NCBI GenBank assembly: GCA_017405065.1
Contig: JAFRBD010000030.1
Span: 1-33,336 of the forward strand
Direction: 5' to 3'
Source: Ruminococcus sp.
GTDB taxonomy: Bacteria; Bacillota; Clostridia; Oscillospirales; Acutalibacteraceae
DNA length: 33,336 bases
Positions 6,761 through 14,822 of the stretch are shown here, piece by piece. A program made the translations under genes and the position numbers. The notes beneath the pieces were generated by a model, which was not told the origin of the DNA, did not search any database, and saw only the letters and a program-made list of their open reading frames with translations. Within the stretch, counting starts at the first letter, position 1. Each line of letters opens with the position of its first letter.

Positions 6761-7823
6761 GGTAAAAGATTACGTCAAAAAGAGTATCTATACCAATCTG
6801 GAAGATATCGCGAACGCCCCGATCTCATGGGACAAGCTCAAGGGCAAGACCCTCCTGCTGACAGGCGCGGGCGGCTTTATCGGCTACTACATGACCTGCG
6901 GCATCCTGCTCAGAAACGACCTTTACGGCGACAATATCAAGGTACTGGCGCTCGAGCGCTTCGGCGACTTTGCAAAGAAGAAGTTCGGCAAGCTGTTAGA
7001 GCGCGACGACGTTGAGCTGATCGTACAGGACATCACCGAGCCGATCAAGGCTCAGAGAGCCGATTTCGTCATCCACGCCGCTTCTCAGGCGAGCAACATC
7101 GAATTCGAGCGCGATCCCGTCGGCACCATCAGCGCTAACCTCAGCGGCACCGAGAACGCCCTGAACTTTGCGAAGGAAAGCGGCAGCGAGGCTTCTCTTG
7201 TCGTTTCGTCGCTCAAAGTATACGGTACGCTCTATACCGGCAAGCCCTATATCGAGGAGGACGACAATGGCTATGTCGACTTCACCTCCTACAAGAACTG
7301 CTACGCCATCGGCAAGCGCGCCGCCGAAACCTTAGCGGCAAGCTACGCCAAACAGTACGGCATGAATATCCGCATCGTCCGTCCGAGCTACATCTTCGGC
7401 GCGAGCCGCCTCGACGACGACCGCGTATGGGCGCAGTTCATCGCGAACATCGTCCGCGGACAGGATATCCTCTTAAAGAGCAACGGCGCGACCAACCGCT
7501 CCTTCTGCTATGTCACCGACACGGTCACCGCAATGCTGCACGTTCTGCTCGACGGCGAGAACTGCGTGCCCTACAACATCAGTAACGAGGCGTCCAACAC
7601 CACCATCCGCGGCTTTGCGCAGGCGGCGTGCGAGGTCTTCCCCGAAAGGAATATGAAATTAGCGTTCGCGAATCCCGAGGACGAGGTCATGCCCGAGCCT
7701 TCGCCGCTCGATCCCACCCCCGAGATCATGGACAACAAGCGCATCCGCTCCATCGGCTGGGAGCCGAAAGTCGATCTCAAGGAAGGTATCCGCAGAGCGG
7801 TAGCGATCTTGGAAGAAGCGTGA
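6750..7823 (+). CDS. Extended SDR (NAD-dependent epimerase/dehydratase family)
   Basis: The 357-residue cytoplasmic protein starts at ATG 6750 behind AAGGAGG, inside the end of the cytidylyltransferase gene. The Rossmann motif TGAGGFIG is at 38-45. The second signature is complete: SSLKVYG as the serine block and Tyr185-x-x-x-Lys189 in CYAIGKRAAE. VRPSYIFG and a C-terminal substrate-binding part with ISNEASNTTIRGFA follow, as in UDP-glucuronate decarboxylase and dTDP-glucose dehydratase relatives. It should oxidise, reduce or epimerise a nucleotide-activated sugar, most simply the CDP product of the preceding enzyme. TarIJ- and Bcs1-type systems pair a cytidylyltransferase with a reductase to make CDP-ribitol. 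This SDR belongs to a different subgroup, so the product may differ. Catalytic residues look intact. Confidence 0.88.
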   Translation: MEYKVKDYVKKSIYTNLEDIANAPISWDKLKGKTLLLTGAGGFIGYYMTCGILLRNDLYGDNIKVLALERFGDFAKKKFGKLLERDDVELIVQDITEPIKAQRADFVIHAASQASNIEFERDPVGTISANLSGTENALNFAKESGSEASLVVSSLKVYGTLYTGKPYIEEDDNGYVDFTSYKNCYAIGKRAAETLAASYAKQYGMNIRIVRPSYIFGASRLDDDRVWAQFIANIVRGQDILLKSNGATNRSFCYVTDTVTAMLHVLLDGENCVPYNISNEASNTTIRGFAQAACEVFPERNMKLAFANPEDEVMPEPSPLDPTPEIMDNKRIRSIGWEPKVDLKEGIRRAVAILEEA

Positions 7824-7903
7824 CGCTTCACCCGATTCCGCCTTTTGCAAAGCTCATCTATACTGCGTTCTGAAAACGGCGGGCGGAAAACAGCTTAAAA
7901 ACC

Positions 7904-8009
7904 GTCATTGCGAGCCCTTTAGGGCGTGGCAATCCCACAAAGAAGCGCACTTTCTTTTCTATCGCATAAAGTGCCATAAACCGCCAGAAGATTTCAGTGT
8001 CGCAATGAT
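7904..8009. repeat. Composite palindromic repeat with inverted GTCATTGCGA ends, copy 2
   Basis: The left end reads GTCATTGCGAGCCC, then AGGGCGTGGCAATCCC. The right end is the inverted form TCGCAATGAT at 8000-8009. The roughly 106-base unit fills most of the 206-base gap between the SDR and SDR-LicD genes and ends 10 bases before the GGAG ribosome binding site of the latter. Confidence 0.7.
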
Positions 8010-8029
8010 ATTCTTATCCGGAGTTATCA

Positions 8030-9841
8030 ATGCCTCTTAAAAACAAACTCAACCAGTATGAGCTGGACACGGCGCTCGCCGTTTTGCGCGACAAGCGTCT
8101 TCCGCTCGACGGGTTACGGCAAAAGACCGTGGCGGTATCGGGCGGCGGCGATCTTCACCGCACGATCCTGTACAGCCTTTTGCATCTCAATGAAGAAAAA
8201 CAACTGAACATGAAAGTCATATCCGTCGGCGAGTGGATCTCCACCCTTTATGAGGATGACGATTTCACGGTCAGGGAGCTGAACGAACTCAGCGCCGTCG
8301 ATTATTTCATCGAAGCGGGTTTCCTGCGCTATACGGATTTGGACGATACAGAGAGCTTTTCATCCTGTATCGACAGGGCAATGCGCGTGACCTCCGCGCT
8401 GGCTCATGCGAACCCCCATCGGGTGATCCTGCTGTCGTCCTCGGCTGTCTACGGCACGCCCGACAGAGAAATGTCGCTGTCCGAGAACGAATACGCCGAC
8501 ACGACTTTTGCGTCCGATAACCTCTTTGCGATCGCGCTCCAATGCGTCGAAAACATCTTCGCGGGAGCGGCGCATACGTACGGCTTTCCGGTCACGACCC
8601 TGCGCTCTGCGGCGCTGATCGCGCCCTTCGATGAGCTTGAGATGACCGAAAAGGTTCTCAAGCCCCTGACGGAGGACAAAAAGCTGACCTTTGCGCCTCA
8701 CGGCAGAAAGACGACCTTTGTCTATATCAACGACCTGATCACCGCGCTGTATTACGGCATGCTGGTATGCAGCAGCGGCGAAACTTATAATGTCGGCGAA
8801 ACAAACAGCGCGCTGTCCCCCTTGATGCTTGCCGCCGTGACAGAAGAGTTATTCGGCGCTGAAGTCGGCATCGAAAAAAACGGACTGCGTCCGCACGGGT
8901 GTTCCGTCAGCTGCGATAAGCTCAAAAAACTCGGCTGGACGCCTCTCGTCAACGCCAAGGACGGGTTCCTGATCGCGAAAAATGCGCTGGAGGATTCCGA
9001 TAAAGTCTTTATGTTCAGCGATTCCTACGACGGAAAGCTGACCGCGGTACAGCATACCCTGCTCGGCTTTCTCAAGGAGGTCGACCGCATCTGCCGAAAG
9101 CATCACATCAAATACTTTTTGGGCGGCGGCACCCTGCTCGGCGCGGTGCGTCACAAGGGATTCATCCCGTGGGACGACGACGCCGACGTCATGATGCTCC
9201 GCAGGGACTACGAACATTTTTTGACGGTACTTCCCTATGAGCTTCCGGATTATATCACCGACCAGAACACCGAAGAAGCGAATCACTTCGCCTTTACGAA
9301 GCTGAGACTGAACGATACCATCCTGTCCACCGAATTTTCGGCAAGGTTCGAGAACCTGCACAACGGCGTGTTCCTCGACGTGCTGGCGCAGGATAAGACG
9401 TCGAACAAGCGCTTCTCTCAGAAGCTCCACATGAAGATGACGGCGCAGCTGCGATGGCTGGTGCTCAACAAATGGCGCGGCACGCCGATGAACGCCAACA
9501 ACAAATTCGTCTCCTTTATCGGTGACGTGATCAAGGCGATCTTTCCCTTAAAGGCGCTCGAAAAAATGCAGAATCGTATGATGAACCGCTACAACAAAAA
9601 GGACACAGGCGTGCTGTACGACAGCATGGGGCGCAATGTCGAGCGCGGCGCTTATCCCGAGGAATGGCTCGATGAAGCGGTCTATGTTGACTTTGAAGAT
9701 ACCAAGCTGCCCATCCCCAAGGAATGGGACAAGTATCTGAGCTATCTTTACGGCGACTATATGGACATGATCCCCGTATCCGAGCGCCATGTCAGCCACG
9801 AGATCGTGCGCATCGACCTCGGACGGTTCATTGAATATTAA
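8030..9841 (+). CDS. Fusion of a degenerate SDR domain with a LicD-family phosphotransferase
   Basis: The 603-residue protein starts at ATG 8030, with GGAG 6 bases upstream. Residues about 30-325 follow an extended SDR: LLSSSAVYG (134-142), TLRSAALIAPF, GETYNVGE, and KKLGWTPLVNAKDGF at the end. The cofactor loop is SGGGDLHR instead of TGxxGxxG, and the Tyr-x3-Lys pair is replaced by Phe166 and Leu170, so this half is probably not an active oxidoreductase. Residues about 345-603 are LicD: GGGTLLGAVRHKG (365-377) followed by IPWDDDADVMM with Asp382-386, the nucleotidyl/phosphotransferase site. LicD enzymes move phosphocholine, phosphoribitol or similar groups from CDP donors to cell-surface glycans. 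The two preceding genes plausibly make the CDP donor. The dead SDR may bind the donor or acceptor. Confidence 0.87.
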   Translation: MPLKNKLNQYELDTALAVLRDKRLPLDGLRQKTVAVSGGGDLHRTILYSLLHLNEEKQLNMKVISVGEWISTLYEDDDFTVRELNELSAVDYFIEAGFLRYTDLDDTESFSSCIDRAMRVTSALAHANPHRVILLSSSAVYGTPDREMSLSENEYADTTFASDNLFAIALQCVENIFAGAAHTYGFPVTTLRSAALIAPFDELEMTEKVLKPLTEDKKLTFAPHGRKTTFVYINDLITALYYGMLVCSSGETYNVGETNSALSPLMLAAVTEELFGAEVGIEKNGLRPHGCSVSCDKLKKLGWTPLVNAKDGFLIAKNALEDSDKVFMFSDSYDGKLTAVQHTLLGFLKEVDRICRKHHIKYFLGGGTLLGAVRHKGFIPWDDDADVMMLRRDYEHFLTVLPYELPDYITDQNTEEANHFAFTKLRLNDTILSTEFSARFENLHNGVFLDVLAQDKTSNKRFSQKLHMKMTAQLRWLVLNKWRGTPMNANNKFVSFIGDVIKAIFPLKALEKMQNRMMNRYNKKDTGVLYDSMGRNVERGAYPEEWLDEAVYVDFEDTKLPIPKEWDKYLSYLYGDYMDMIPVSERHVSHEIVRIDLGRFIEY

Positions 9842-9860
9842 TTGAGTAGTAACAGACGCT

Positions 9861-9900
9861 GTCATTGCGATGGCTTCAGCCCGCGGCAATCCCGCAAAAA
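9861..9900 (+). repeat. GTCATTGCGA-type repeat, copy 3
   Basis: GTCATTGCGATGGCTTCAG is followed by CCGCGGCAATCCCGC, as in copies 2 and 4. It lies 20 bases past the stop of the SDR-LicD gene. Confidence 0.7.
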
Positions 9901-9946
9901 TAATGTCATCAATTGAAGCGTCAAAGCGAAGCAAATCATGCGTTTT

Positions 9947-10096
9947 CGTAGGGGCGACCAGCGGTCGTCCGTGTCGCGGACACACGTGTCAAGCGACATT
10001 CGCGAAGCGATGTGACAGCAGCATTTGTTTCCTATCTGACGTTTTCGATAACAATAACGCCCGTCATCCTGCGGACGAGCAATGCTCGCCCCTACG
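9947..10096. repeat. Palindromic element bounded by inverted CGTAGGGGCGA
   Basis: CGTAGGGGCGA at 9947-9957 and its inverse TCGCCCCTACG at 10086-10096 enclose about 130 bases rich in small hairpins, including GTCCGTGTCGCGGACAC and CATTCGCGAAGCGATG. With copy 3 it occupies most of the 387-base gap 9842-10228. I see no gene there; the remainder leads to the ribosome binding site at about 10217. Confidence 0.6.
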
Positions 10097-10228
10097 GAAG
10101 CAGGTATTTGCTCCGCGCTTTTCGAGTATGTTCCTTAACGACATTACCCGCAAAGAGGAGCAGAACCTTTCCATACAACAGGAATTCCCGCATTGCTTTC
10201 ATCCTAAGAACTTCAAGGAGGAATCACC

Positions 10229-11395
10229 ATGAAAAGAACCCTGTCCGTATTATTATGTCTCGCGATGCTGCTGATCACGGCGGTATCGGTCGGCGCTGCG
10301 CCCGTCGATACAACTGCTGCGGGTGACGGCAGCGAAGTGTACATCGCCGTCTACCTGGACGCAGACAGTGAATATCCTGTCGTATACGCTGAGTATGCGT
10401 ACGGCGACGTCCCCACGCGTCCCGAGGATCCCGGCAGGGAGGGCTTGACCTTCATCGACTGGTACACGAGCCCGTCCTTTACTTTCCGCTTCGATTTCAG
10501 CAAACCGCTGTACGAAGATGCTGCGATCTATGCGCGTTTCGTGCCCGAGAATCAGGCGATCGGCGTGAATGTGTTCGCTTCTCCCGATTCCGACTATCCG
10601 ATGTACGGCTATCTGTGCGCCAAGGGCGATTTGATGGAATATCCCAAAGATCCCGAATACGGTGAGGATGAAGAATTCCTCGGCTGGTACTCCGACCGCG
10701 CGCTGACAAATCAGGTGGATTTCTCTCAGCCGATATATACGTATACGTATCTCTTCCCCTACATCGTCGCTGAATCAGATCTGTGTTACGGCGCATTTTA
10801 TCTTGACGTTAATGACACAGAACCCCTCTCCTACATCCCGGTCGAGAAAGGCAAGACCTGTCCCGCTCCCGAAGACCTCGGTAAAGAGGACATGGTGTTC
10901 GAAGGCTGGTACTCCGACCGTGATCTGAAACATCCCTTTGACTTTTCCAAGCCCGTGTACGAGGATTTCGAGCTGTTCCCGAAGTTCACCGCAATCCATA
11001 ATCACGACCTGCAATATGTCGACGTCATCCGCGCGACCGCGACGACCGACGGCGTGAAAGCGCATTATGTCTGCACGACCTGCGGCAAGTGGTTCGAGCC
11101 GACTGCAACGGCGCTGATCGAGATCGAGGATCATGAAGCATGGATCATCCCCGCAAAAGGCCCCTACCTGCTCGGCGACGCGAACGGCAGCGGCGATGTA
11201 GAATCCACCGATGCCACCGTGATCCAGCGTAAGATCATAGGCATGAAGATCAACTGTGGTTTTTGTCTCGGCGCCGCCGACGTTAACGGTAACGCAAAAG
11301 CGGATATCATCGACGTAACATTCATCCAGCGGCATCTTGTAAGGATGGATGTACCCTTTGCGATTGGCGAACCGGTATCCCCCCTTTTGTCATAA
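10229..11395 (+). CDS. Secreted dockerin protein with InlB-type B repeats
   Basis: The 388-residue protein starts at ATG 10229 behind AAGGAGGA. A signal peptide covers residues 1 to about 23 (MKRTLSVLLCLAMLL, cleavage near VGA-AP). Three repeats of about 70 residues follow, each with the Flg_new/InlB B-repeat ending: FIDWYTSP, FLGWYSDR, FEGWYSDR. A small module with CTTCGKWF comes next, common in Ruminococcus surface proteins. The C-terminus (about 313-378) is a type I dockerin with two calcium-loop halves, GDANGSGDVESTD and ADVNGNAKADIID, each followed by an IQR helix. Dockerins bind cohesins, so this protein should dock to a scaffoldin or cell-surface cohesin. No catalytic domain is present, so it may be structural or adhesive. 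No cohesin is seen in the window. Confidence 0.9.
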   Translation: MKRTLSVLLCLAMLLITAVSVGAAPVDTTAAGDGSEVYIAVYLDADSEYPVVYAEYAYGDVPTRPEDPGREGLTFIDWYTSPSFTFRFDFSKPLYEDAAIYARFVPENQAIGVNVFASPDSDYPMYGYLCAKGDLMEYPKDPEYGEDEEFLGWYSDRALTNQVDFSQPIYTYTYLFPYIVAESDLCYGAFYLDVNDTEPLSYIPVEKGKTCPAPEDLGKEDMVFEGWYSDRDLKHPFDFSKPVYEDFELFPKFTAIHNHDLQYVDVIRATATTDGVKAHYVCTTCGKWFEPTATALIEIEDHEAWIIPAKGPYLLGDANGSGDVESTDATVIQRKIIGMKINCGFCLGAADVNGNAKADIIDVTFIQRHLVRMDVPFAIGEPVSPLLS

Positions 11396-11430
11396 AACGG
11401 CTTTATGAACTCTGACACAGGAGTAATGAT

Positions 11431-12123
11431 ATGAAACTGAAACTGCTTTTGATCGTCACGGTGCTGGCGCTGTGCCTTACCCTTGCCGCCTGCGGCGAAC
11501 AGCAAACAGGCGGCGCGACATCGGATACCGCGACGGCGGATTCTGCCGATGCGGTCGACAACACAGCTCCGGCGAACACGTCTTCTTCTGCTTCACCCAA
11601 AGAAGATCCCTTCGGCAAACCATCGCCCGCTTCGTCGGCAGTCGATTCTTCTCCCGCTCCTGAGGCGAACGACGATGACAATAAAAACATCAGTCATGAA
11701 GCTGATCCTCCCGCACAGGAGGAACAGCCTGAAGTGCAGCAGTCTTCCGGCTCTGCGGCGTCTTCCAAAGCATCCTCCAAGGCGTCTTCCGCTCCCTCGG
11801 GAAATCCCGCTTATGATGAAGACGAGAAGCCGACCTTCACCATCTCCATGACCGACAGAAAGACCAAAAAGACATATTCCGCCGCCTGCAGCTATATAAC
11901 GGATAAGGAAGATATCGCTTCCGTGGCGTTCTTCCTGCCCGGCGGCGAGTATGACGTCGCCGTGTATGAGTACACTGAAGAAAAGGATAAGGGCGAACCG
12001 CTCGCCGAAGCGACATATAAGAATTCCATCGGCGAGGATAAACGCAAATCCGTTCACGTGAACTACACGCCGAAGGACAATAAGATCGAAGTCGTCGCAA
12101 GTACTTCGAGCAGAAATCAGTAA
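11431..12123 (+). CDS. Predicted lipoprotein with low-complexity linker
   Basis: The 230-residue protein starts at ATG 11431 with AGGAG upstream. It has a type II signal peptide with lipobox L18-A-A-C21. Residues about 22-130 form a long spacer rich in Ser, Ala, Pro, Asp and Glu, including the short repeat SSKASSKASSAPS. The C-terminal 100 residues (from PTFTISMTDRKT) look like a beta-rich domain of unknown family. The layout suggests a domain held away from the membrane through the wall. It lies 35 bases after the dockerin gene in the same direction without a terminator between them, so both may be on one transcript. I do not recognise the C-terminal domain. Confidence 0.75.
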   Translation: MKLKLLLIVTVLALCLTLAACGEQQTGGATSDTATADSADAVDNTAPANTSSSASPKEDPFGKPSPASSAVDSSPAPEANDDDNKNISHEADPPAQEEQPEVQQSSGSAASSKASSKASSAPSGNPAYDEDEKPTFTISMTDRKTKKTYSAACSYITDKEDIASVAFFLPGGEYDVAVYEYTEEKDKGEPLAEATYKNSIGEDKRKSVHVNYTPKDNKIEVVASTSSRNQ

Positions 12124-12136
12124 AAACCGCAAACGA

Positions 12137-12166
12137 AAACCGGCTCATTCGAGCCGGTTTCTTTTA
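12137..12166 (+). terminator. Terminator after the lipoprotein gene
   Basis: A perfect 10-bp stem (12137-12146 with 12151-12160, AAACCGGCTC), an ATTC loop, and then CTTTTATC. Confidence 0.85.
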
Positions 12167-12176
12167 TCTGTCAAAT

Positions 12177-12300
12177 GTCATTGCGAGCCCTCATGGGCGT
12201 GGCAATCCCACAAAGAGGAACAGAACATTTCTGTCACCTCCAACGGTATTAACGTCAAGAGGATTGCCGCATCGTCGTTCTCTGTACTCGTTGAAAGCGA
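12177..12300. repeat. GTCATTGCGA-type repeat, copy 4
   Basis: The left part GTCATTGCGAGCCC, TCATGGGCGTGGCAATCCC is nearly identical to copy 2. The following CAAAGAGGAACAGAAC resembles 10149-10165, and AGGATTGCCGC near 12260 looks like a decayed inverted right arm. It fills the gap between the lipoprotein terminator and the convergent DUF348/G5 gene. Confidence 0.6.
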
Positions 12301-12325
12301 TTTTTCAAAAGCATATCTTGTTGTA

Positions 12326-13363
12326 TCAATACACGACGTCTTCCTCTTTGCCGTTGGAATAGACGATGTGATAATAGCCGTGACCGGAGCCGTCGCAATC
12401 GGGATAATCGACTCTGGATACCTCATATACCTCTTCCTGCTGGCTCGAAGCGCCGGAATCGCCTCCGTTATCGGAGCCGCCGCCGTTTGAACCGCTGTCG
12501 TCGGAGCCGCTGTCCCCGCCGGAAGCCGAGCCGTAGGTGACGATCTTATTGACAGGCTCTTTTGTGACCTTTTCGCTGATACTCTCACGGCTGTCCTCTT
12601 TGCCGTCGACATACTTGACCTTGTAGGTGACCTCTTTCTCGCCCTTGACGCCCTCCTGCGTCACTTTGCTTTCGCCGGAAGCCATCGAATCGCTGTACTG
12701 CTCTTCAGTCTTGAAGTCGACCTCTTCGGTCTTGGTCTCTTCCTTATACTCCACGCGCTTGACGGTGATCTTCATGCCGTCCTTGATCGCGGCGTCGAGC
12801 TTTTCGCTGACCTCGTCGTCCTCGCCGAGGGTGACCTTCTGTTCGTTCAGGAAATCCTTGACGGTCGCCGCCTTGGTAGCGCACTCGGTCGTCTTTCCGT
12901 CCACGGTCAGCTCGACCTTCATGCCCTTGACAAGGTTGATCGTCATGCCGTCCTTGACATAATCGGTCGCGGGAACATCGGGCGTGACGCCGTCCTCGGT
13001 CTTGAACGCCGCTTTCTCGATCGCGTCGGCTACGGTACCGCCGACGAGTTCGACTTCCTTCTTCTGATCGCCGCAAACAACGGTGACTTTCGCATAACGC
13101 TTGACAAGGATCTCCTTGGTCTCAGGGGTGATCTTGGCGTCGAGAGCAGGTTCGGTCTCATCCTTGTCGCCGAGCTTGATTTCAGCCGCTTCGAGCGTCT
13201 GCTTGACGGTCTTGTCGGTAGACGTCGTGACCTCGGTCTTGACGCCCATGTCGTTGATCTCCAGCTTGACCTCCTCGCCGCCGCAGGCGACCAGAAGGCT
13301 CATGAGCAGGCATACCGCCGCCAGCAGAGCCGCCGCTTTCAGAAATGTCTTTTTATTCTGCAT
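12326..13363 (-). CDS. DUF348/G5-domain lipoprotein
   Basis: The 345-residue protein starts at ATG 13361-13363 behind AAAAGGAGA. A type II signal peptide ends in lipobox L24-V-A-C27. Three related segments of about 57 residues (about 31-88, 90-147, 148-203) resemble the ubiquitin-like DUF348 repeats of YabE-type proteins; each ends in a VKR/VKG-like strand. A G5 domain follows (about 204-280, including EGVKGEKEVTYKVKYVDGK and a closing VTYGS), a fold linked to binding of wall glycans. A Gly/Ser/Asp-rich linker leads to a short C-terminal segment. Unlike Rpf/YabE-type enzymes it has no 3D/RlpA-like lytic domain, so it is probably a binding protein rather than a hydrolase. It is the last gene of a surface cluster running from 19106. 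Confidence 0.82.
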   Translation of the reverse strand: MQNKKTFLKAAALLAAVCLLMSLLVACGGEEVKLEINDMGVKTEVTTSTDKTVKQTLEAAEIKLGDKDETEPALDAKITPETKEILVKRYAKVTVVCGDQKKEVELVGGTVADAIEKAAFKTEDGVTPDVPATDYVKDGMTINLVKGMKVELTVDGKTTECATKAATVKDFLNEQKVTLGEDDEVSEKLDAAIKDGMKITVKRVEYKEETKTEEVDFKTEEQYSDSMASGESKVTQEGVKGEKEVTYKVKYVDGKEDSRESISEKVTKEPVNKIVTYGSASGGDSGSDDSGSNGGGSDNGGDSGASSQQEEVYEVSRVDYPDCDGSGHGYYHIVYSNGKEEDVVY

Positions 13364-13383
13364 ATTGGTTTCTCCTTTTAAAA

Positions 13384-14811
13384 TTATTTGATAGGATCTA
13401 TTTTATCTACCGAAGTATGATAAACCTTGGTAAAGCCGCCGTCGGAGCCGACGATCAGATCGACCTCCGACTCGCGGCCGGCATAATCTGCCGCAGGGAG
13501 ATAGACGACAAAGTTATCTCCGTTTTCATCGCTGAGCTGTGCGAACGCCTCATAGTCGTCGGATTTGCCGTCTGACGTTTTCACCCGCATATACAGCACA
13601 GCGTCATCGGCGCACAGGCTGCTGTCAACGGACGCAGTCAGCGCGATCAGCTGTGTGTTCGCCTCCAGTATTTTACCGCTCACTTGTGCCTTTCCTTCGA
13701 CCGTCTCGCCGATATTCAGCACGCGTTTGGGCGACGGAATGACAGGTGGGCTTTCCAAGAACCACGAGACGTTGCGCTCCACGATCTCAAAAATAACCGT
13801 ATCCGCCATGCCGTTCCGGTTATCCAGCGCCACGTTGATGGGCTTCGACTTGGTAAAGGTCGCGCTTTGGTACGCGCTCGCGAAAAACGGCAGAAGCGAA
13901 TTGCCGAACGAATCGCGGTACATATACAGCGAGCCGCTCGCGGAGGGGTTCTCGGTAACGATACGAGCGTCCTCCACCGATTTCGTCGGGGTCACATAAG
14001 CGTATGACTCGCCGATATCATATTGATAATCGTACTCCGTCAGCTGTGAAGCGGGATACAGCATCTTTGCCAGATCTCCCTGATGATCCTTTACACGCTT
14101 TTCTTCGACGGAGCCGTAATCGTCATGCCTCTTTTTAAGCGCGTCAAGCGCCGCGTTATACACCATCCGCGCGCCCTTGTTGTTCCAGTGGGAATCCTGC
14201 TTAAAGTACAGGGTCTCATCCTGCGACCGGAACAGCTCGAACAGGTCGAGATAGTTCACGCCGCTGTCCGCGAGCGCCGCATTCAGCAGGTCGCGGTTAT
14301 GTTCATCCGAAGCCGCCTTGCCGTAATAATACGGCATACTGTCGGGATAGAGCGTATTTTTATTGGGAGCAACGGTAAAGAGGAACTGCGAGCCCTGCGA
14401 CTCGACATATTCCTGTACCAGTCCCAGATTATGGACGATGCCGTTGATCTCTCGCCGGGAAAGGGTATTCCTGCCGAGAAAATCATCGAGAGTAGCGGTA
14501 TAATACAGCCAGTCGTCCCCGCCGACCGCCACGGTATCGAGGTCGGAGACGCCGAACAGCGTTGACTGTACGCGGGCGTCCGTATCGATCATCTGCGGAC
14601 GAAAAGCAAAATGTTTTTCAAAATAACTGCCGAGATCGGGCAGATAGCCGCTGTTGAAGCCGCCTTCCTCCGTTCTGATCGAGGGAAAGGGGGTCTCTGT
14701 CTCATTGCCGATGCGCTCGTTCGTCGCATGGAAGGTCATCCCTAATGAGGGGATCACGCACATCGCCATGCACAGGACCACGAAAAGCAGCGGGAATATT
14801 TTTTTCATCAT
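13384..14811 (-). CDS. AlgX/AlgJ-like (DHHW-type) polysaccharide O-acetylation protein
   Basis: Starts at GTG 14814, ATG 14811 and ATG 14808 are possible; ATG 14811 gives a 7-base spacing from AAAGG. The 475-residue protein has an N-terminal hydrophobic signal/anchor (KKIFPLLFVVLCMAMCVIP). It has the SGNH-like family layout: FTVAPNKNTLYPDSMPYY, the Asp-x-His-Trp motif (Asp206, His208, Trp209 in FKQDSHWNNKGA), and a catalytic-type serine in YRDSFGNS (Ser301). Proteins of this type transfer acetyl groups to polysaccharides outside the membrane, receiving them from an MBOAT partner. The MBOAT gene is immediately upstream (11 bases away), which supports the assignment. A C-terminal extension of about 130 residues after VIPSPKRV is beta-rich and may bind glycan. 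The target polymer is unknown. Confidence 0.85.
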   Translation of the reverse strand: MMKKIFPLLFVVLCMAMCVIPSLGMTFHATNERIGNETETPFPSIRTEEGGFNSGYLPDLGSYFEKHFAFRPQMIDTDARVQSTLFGVSDLDTVAVGGDDWLYYTATLDDFLGRNTLSRREINGIVHNLGLVQEYVESQGSQFLFTVAPNKNTLYPDSMPYYYGKAASDEHNRDLLNAALADSGVNYLDLFELFRSQDETLYFKQDSHWNNKGARMVYNAALDALKKRHDDYGSVEEKRVKDHQGDLAKMLYPASQLTEYDYQYDIGESYAYVTPTKSVEDARIVTENPSASGSLYMYRDSFGNSLLPFFASAYQSATFTKSKPINVALDNRNGMADTVIFEIVERNVSWFLESPPVIPSPKRVLNIGETVEGKAQVSGKILEANTQLIALTASVDSSLCADDAVLYMRVKTSDGKSDDYEAFAQLSDENGDNFVVYLPAADYAGRESEVDLIVGSDGGFTKVYHTSVDKIDPIK

Positions 14812-14822
14812 CACGCCGCCTT

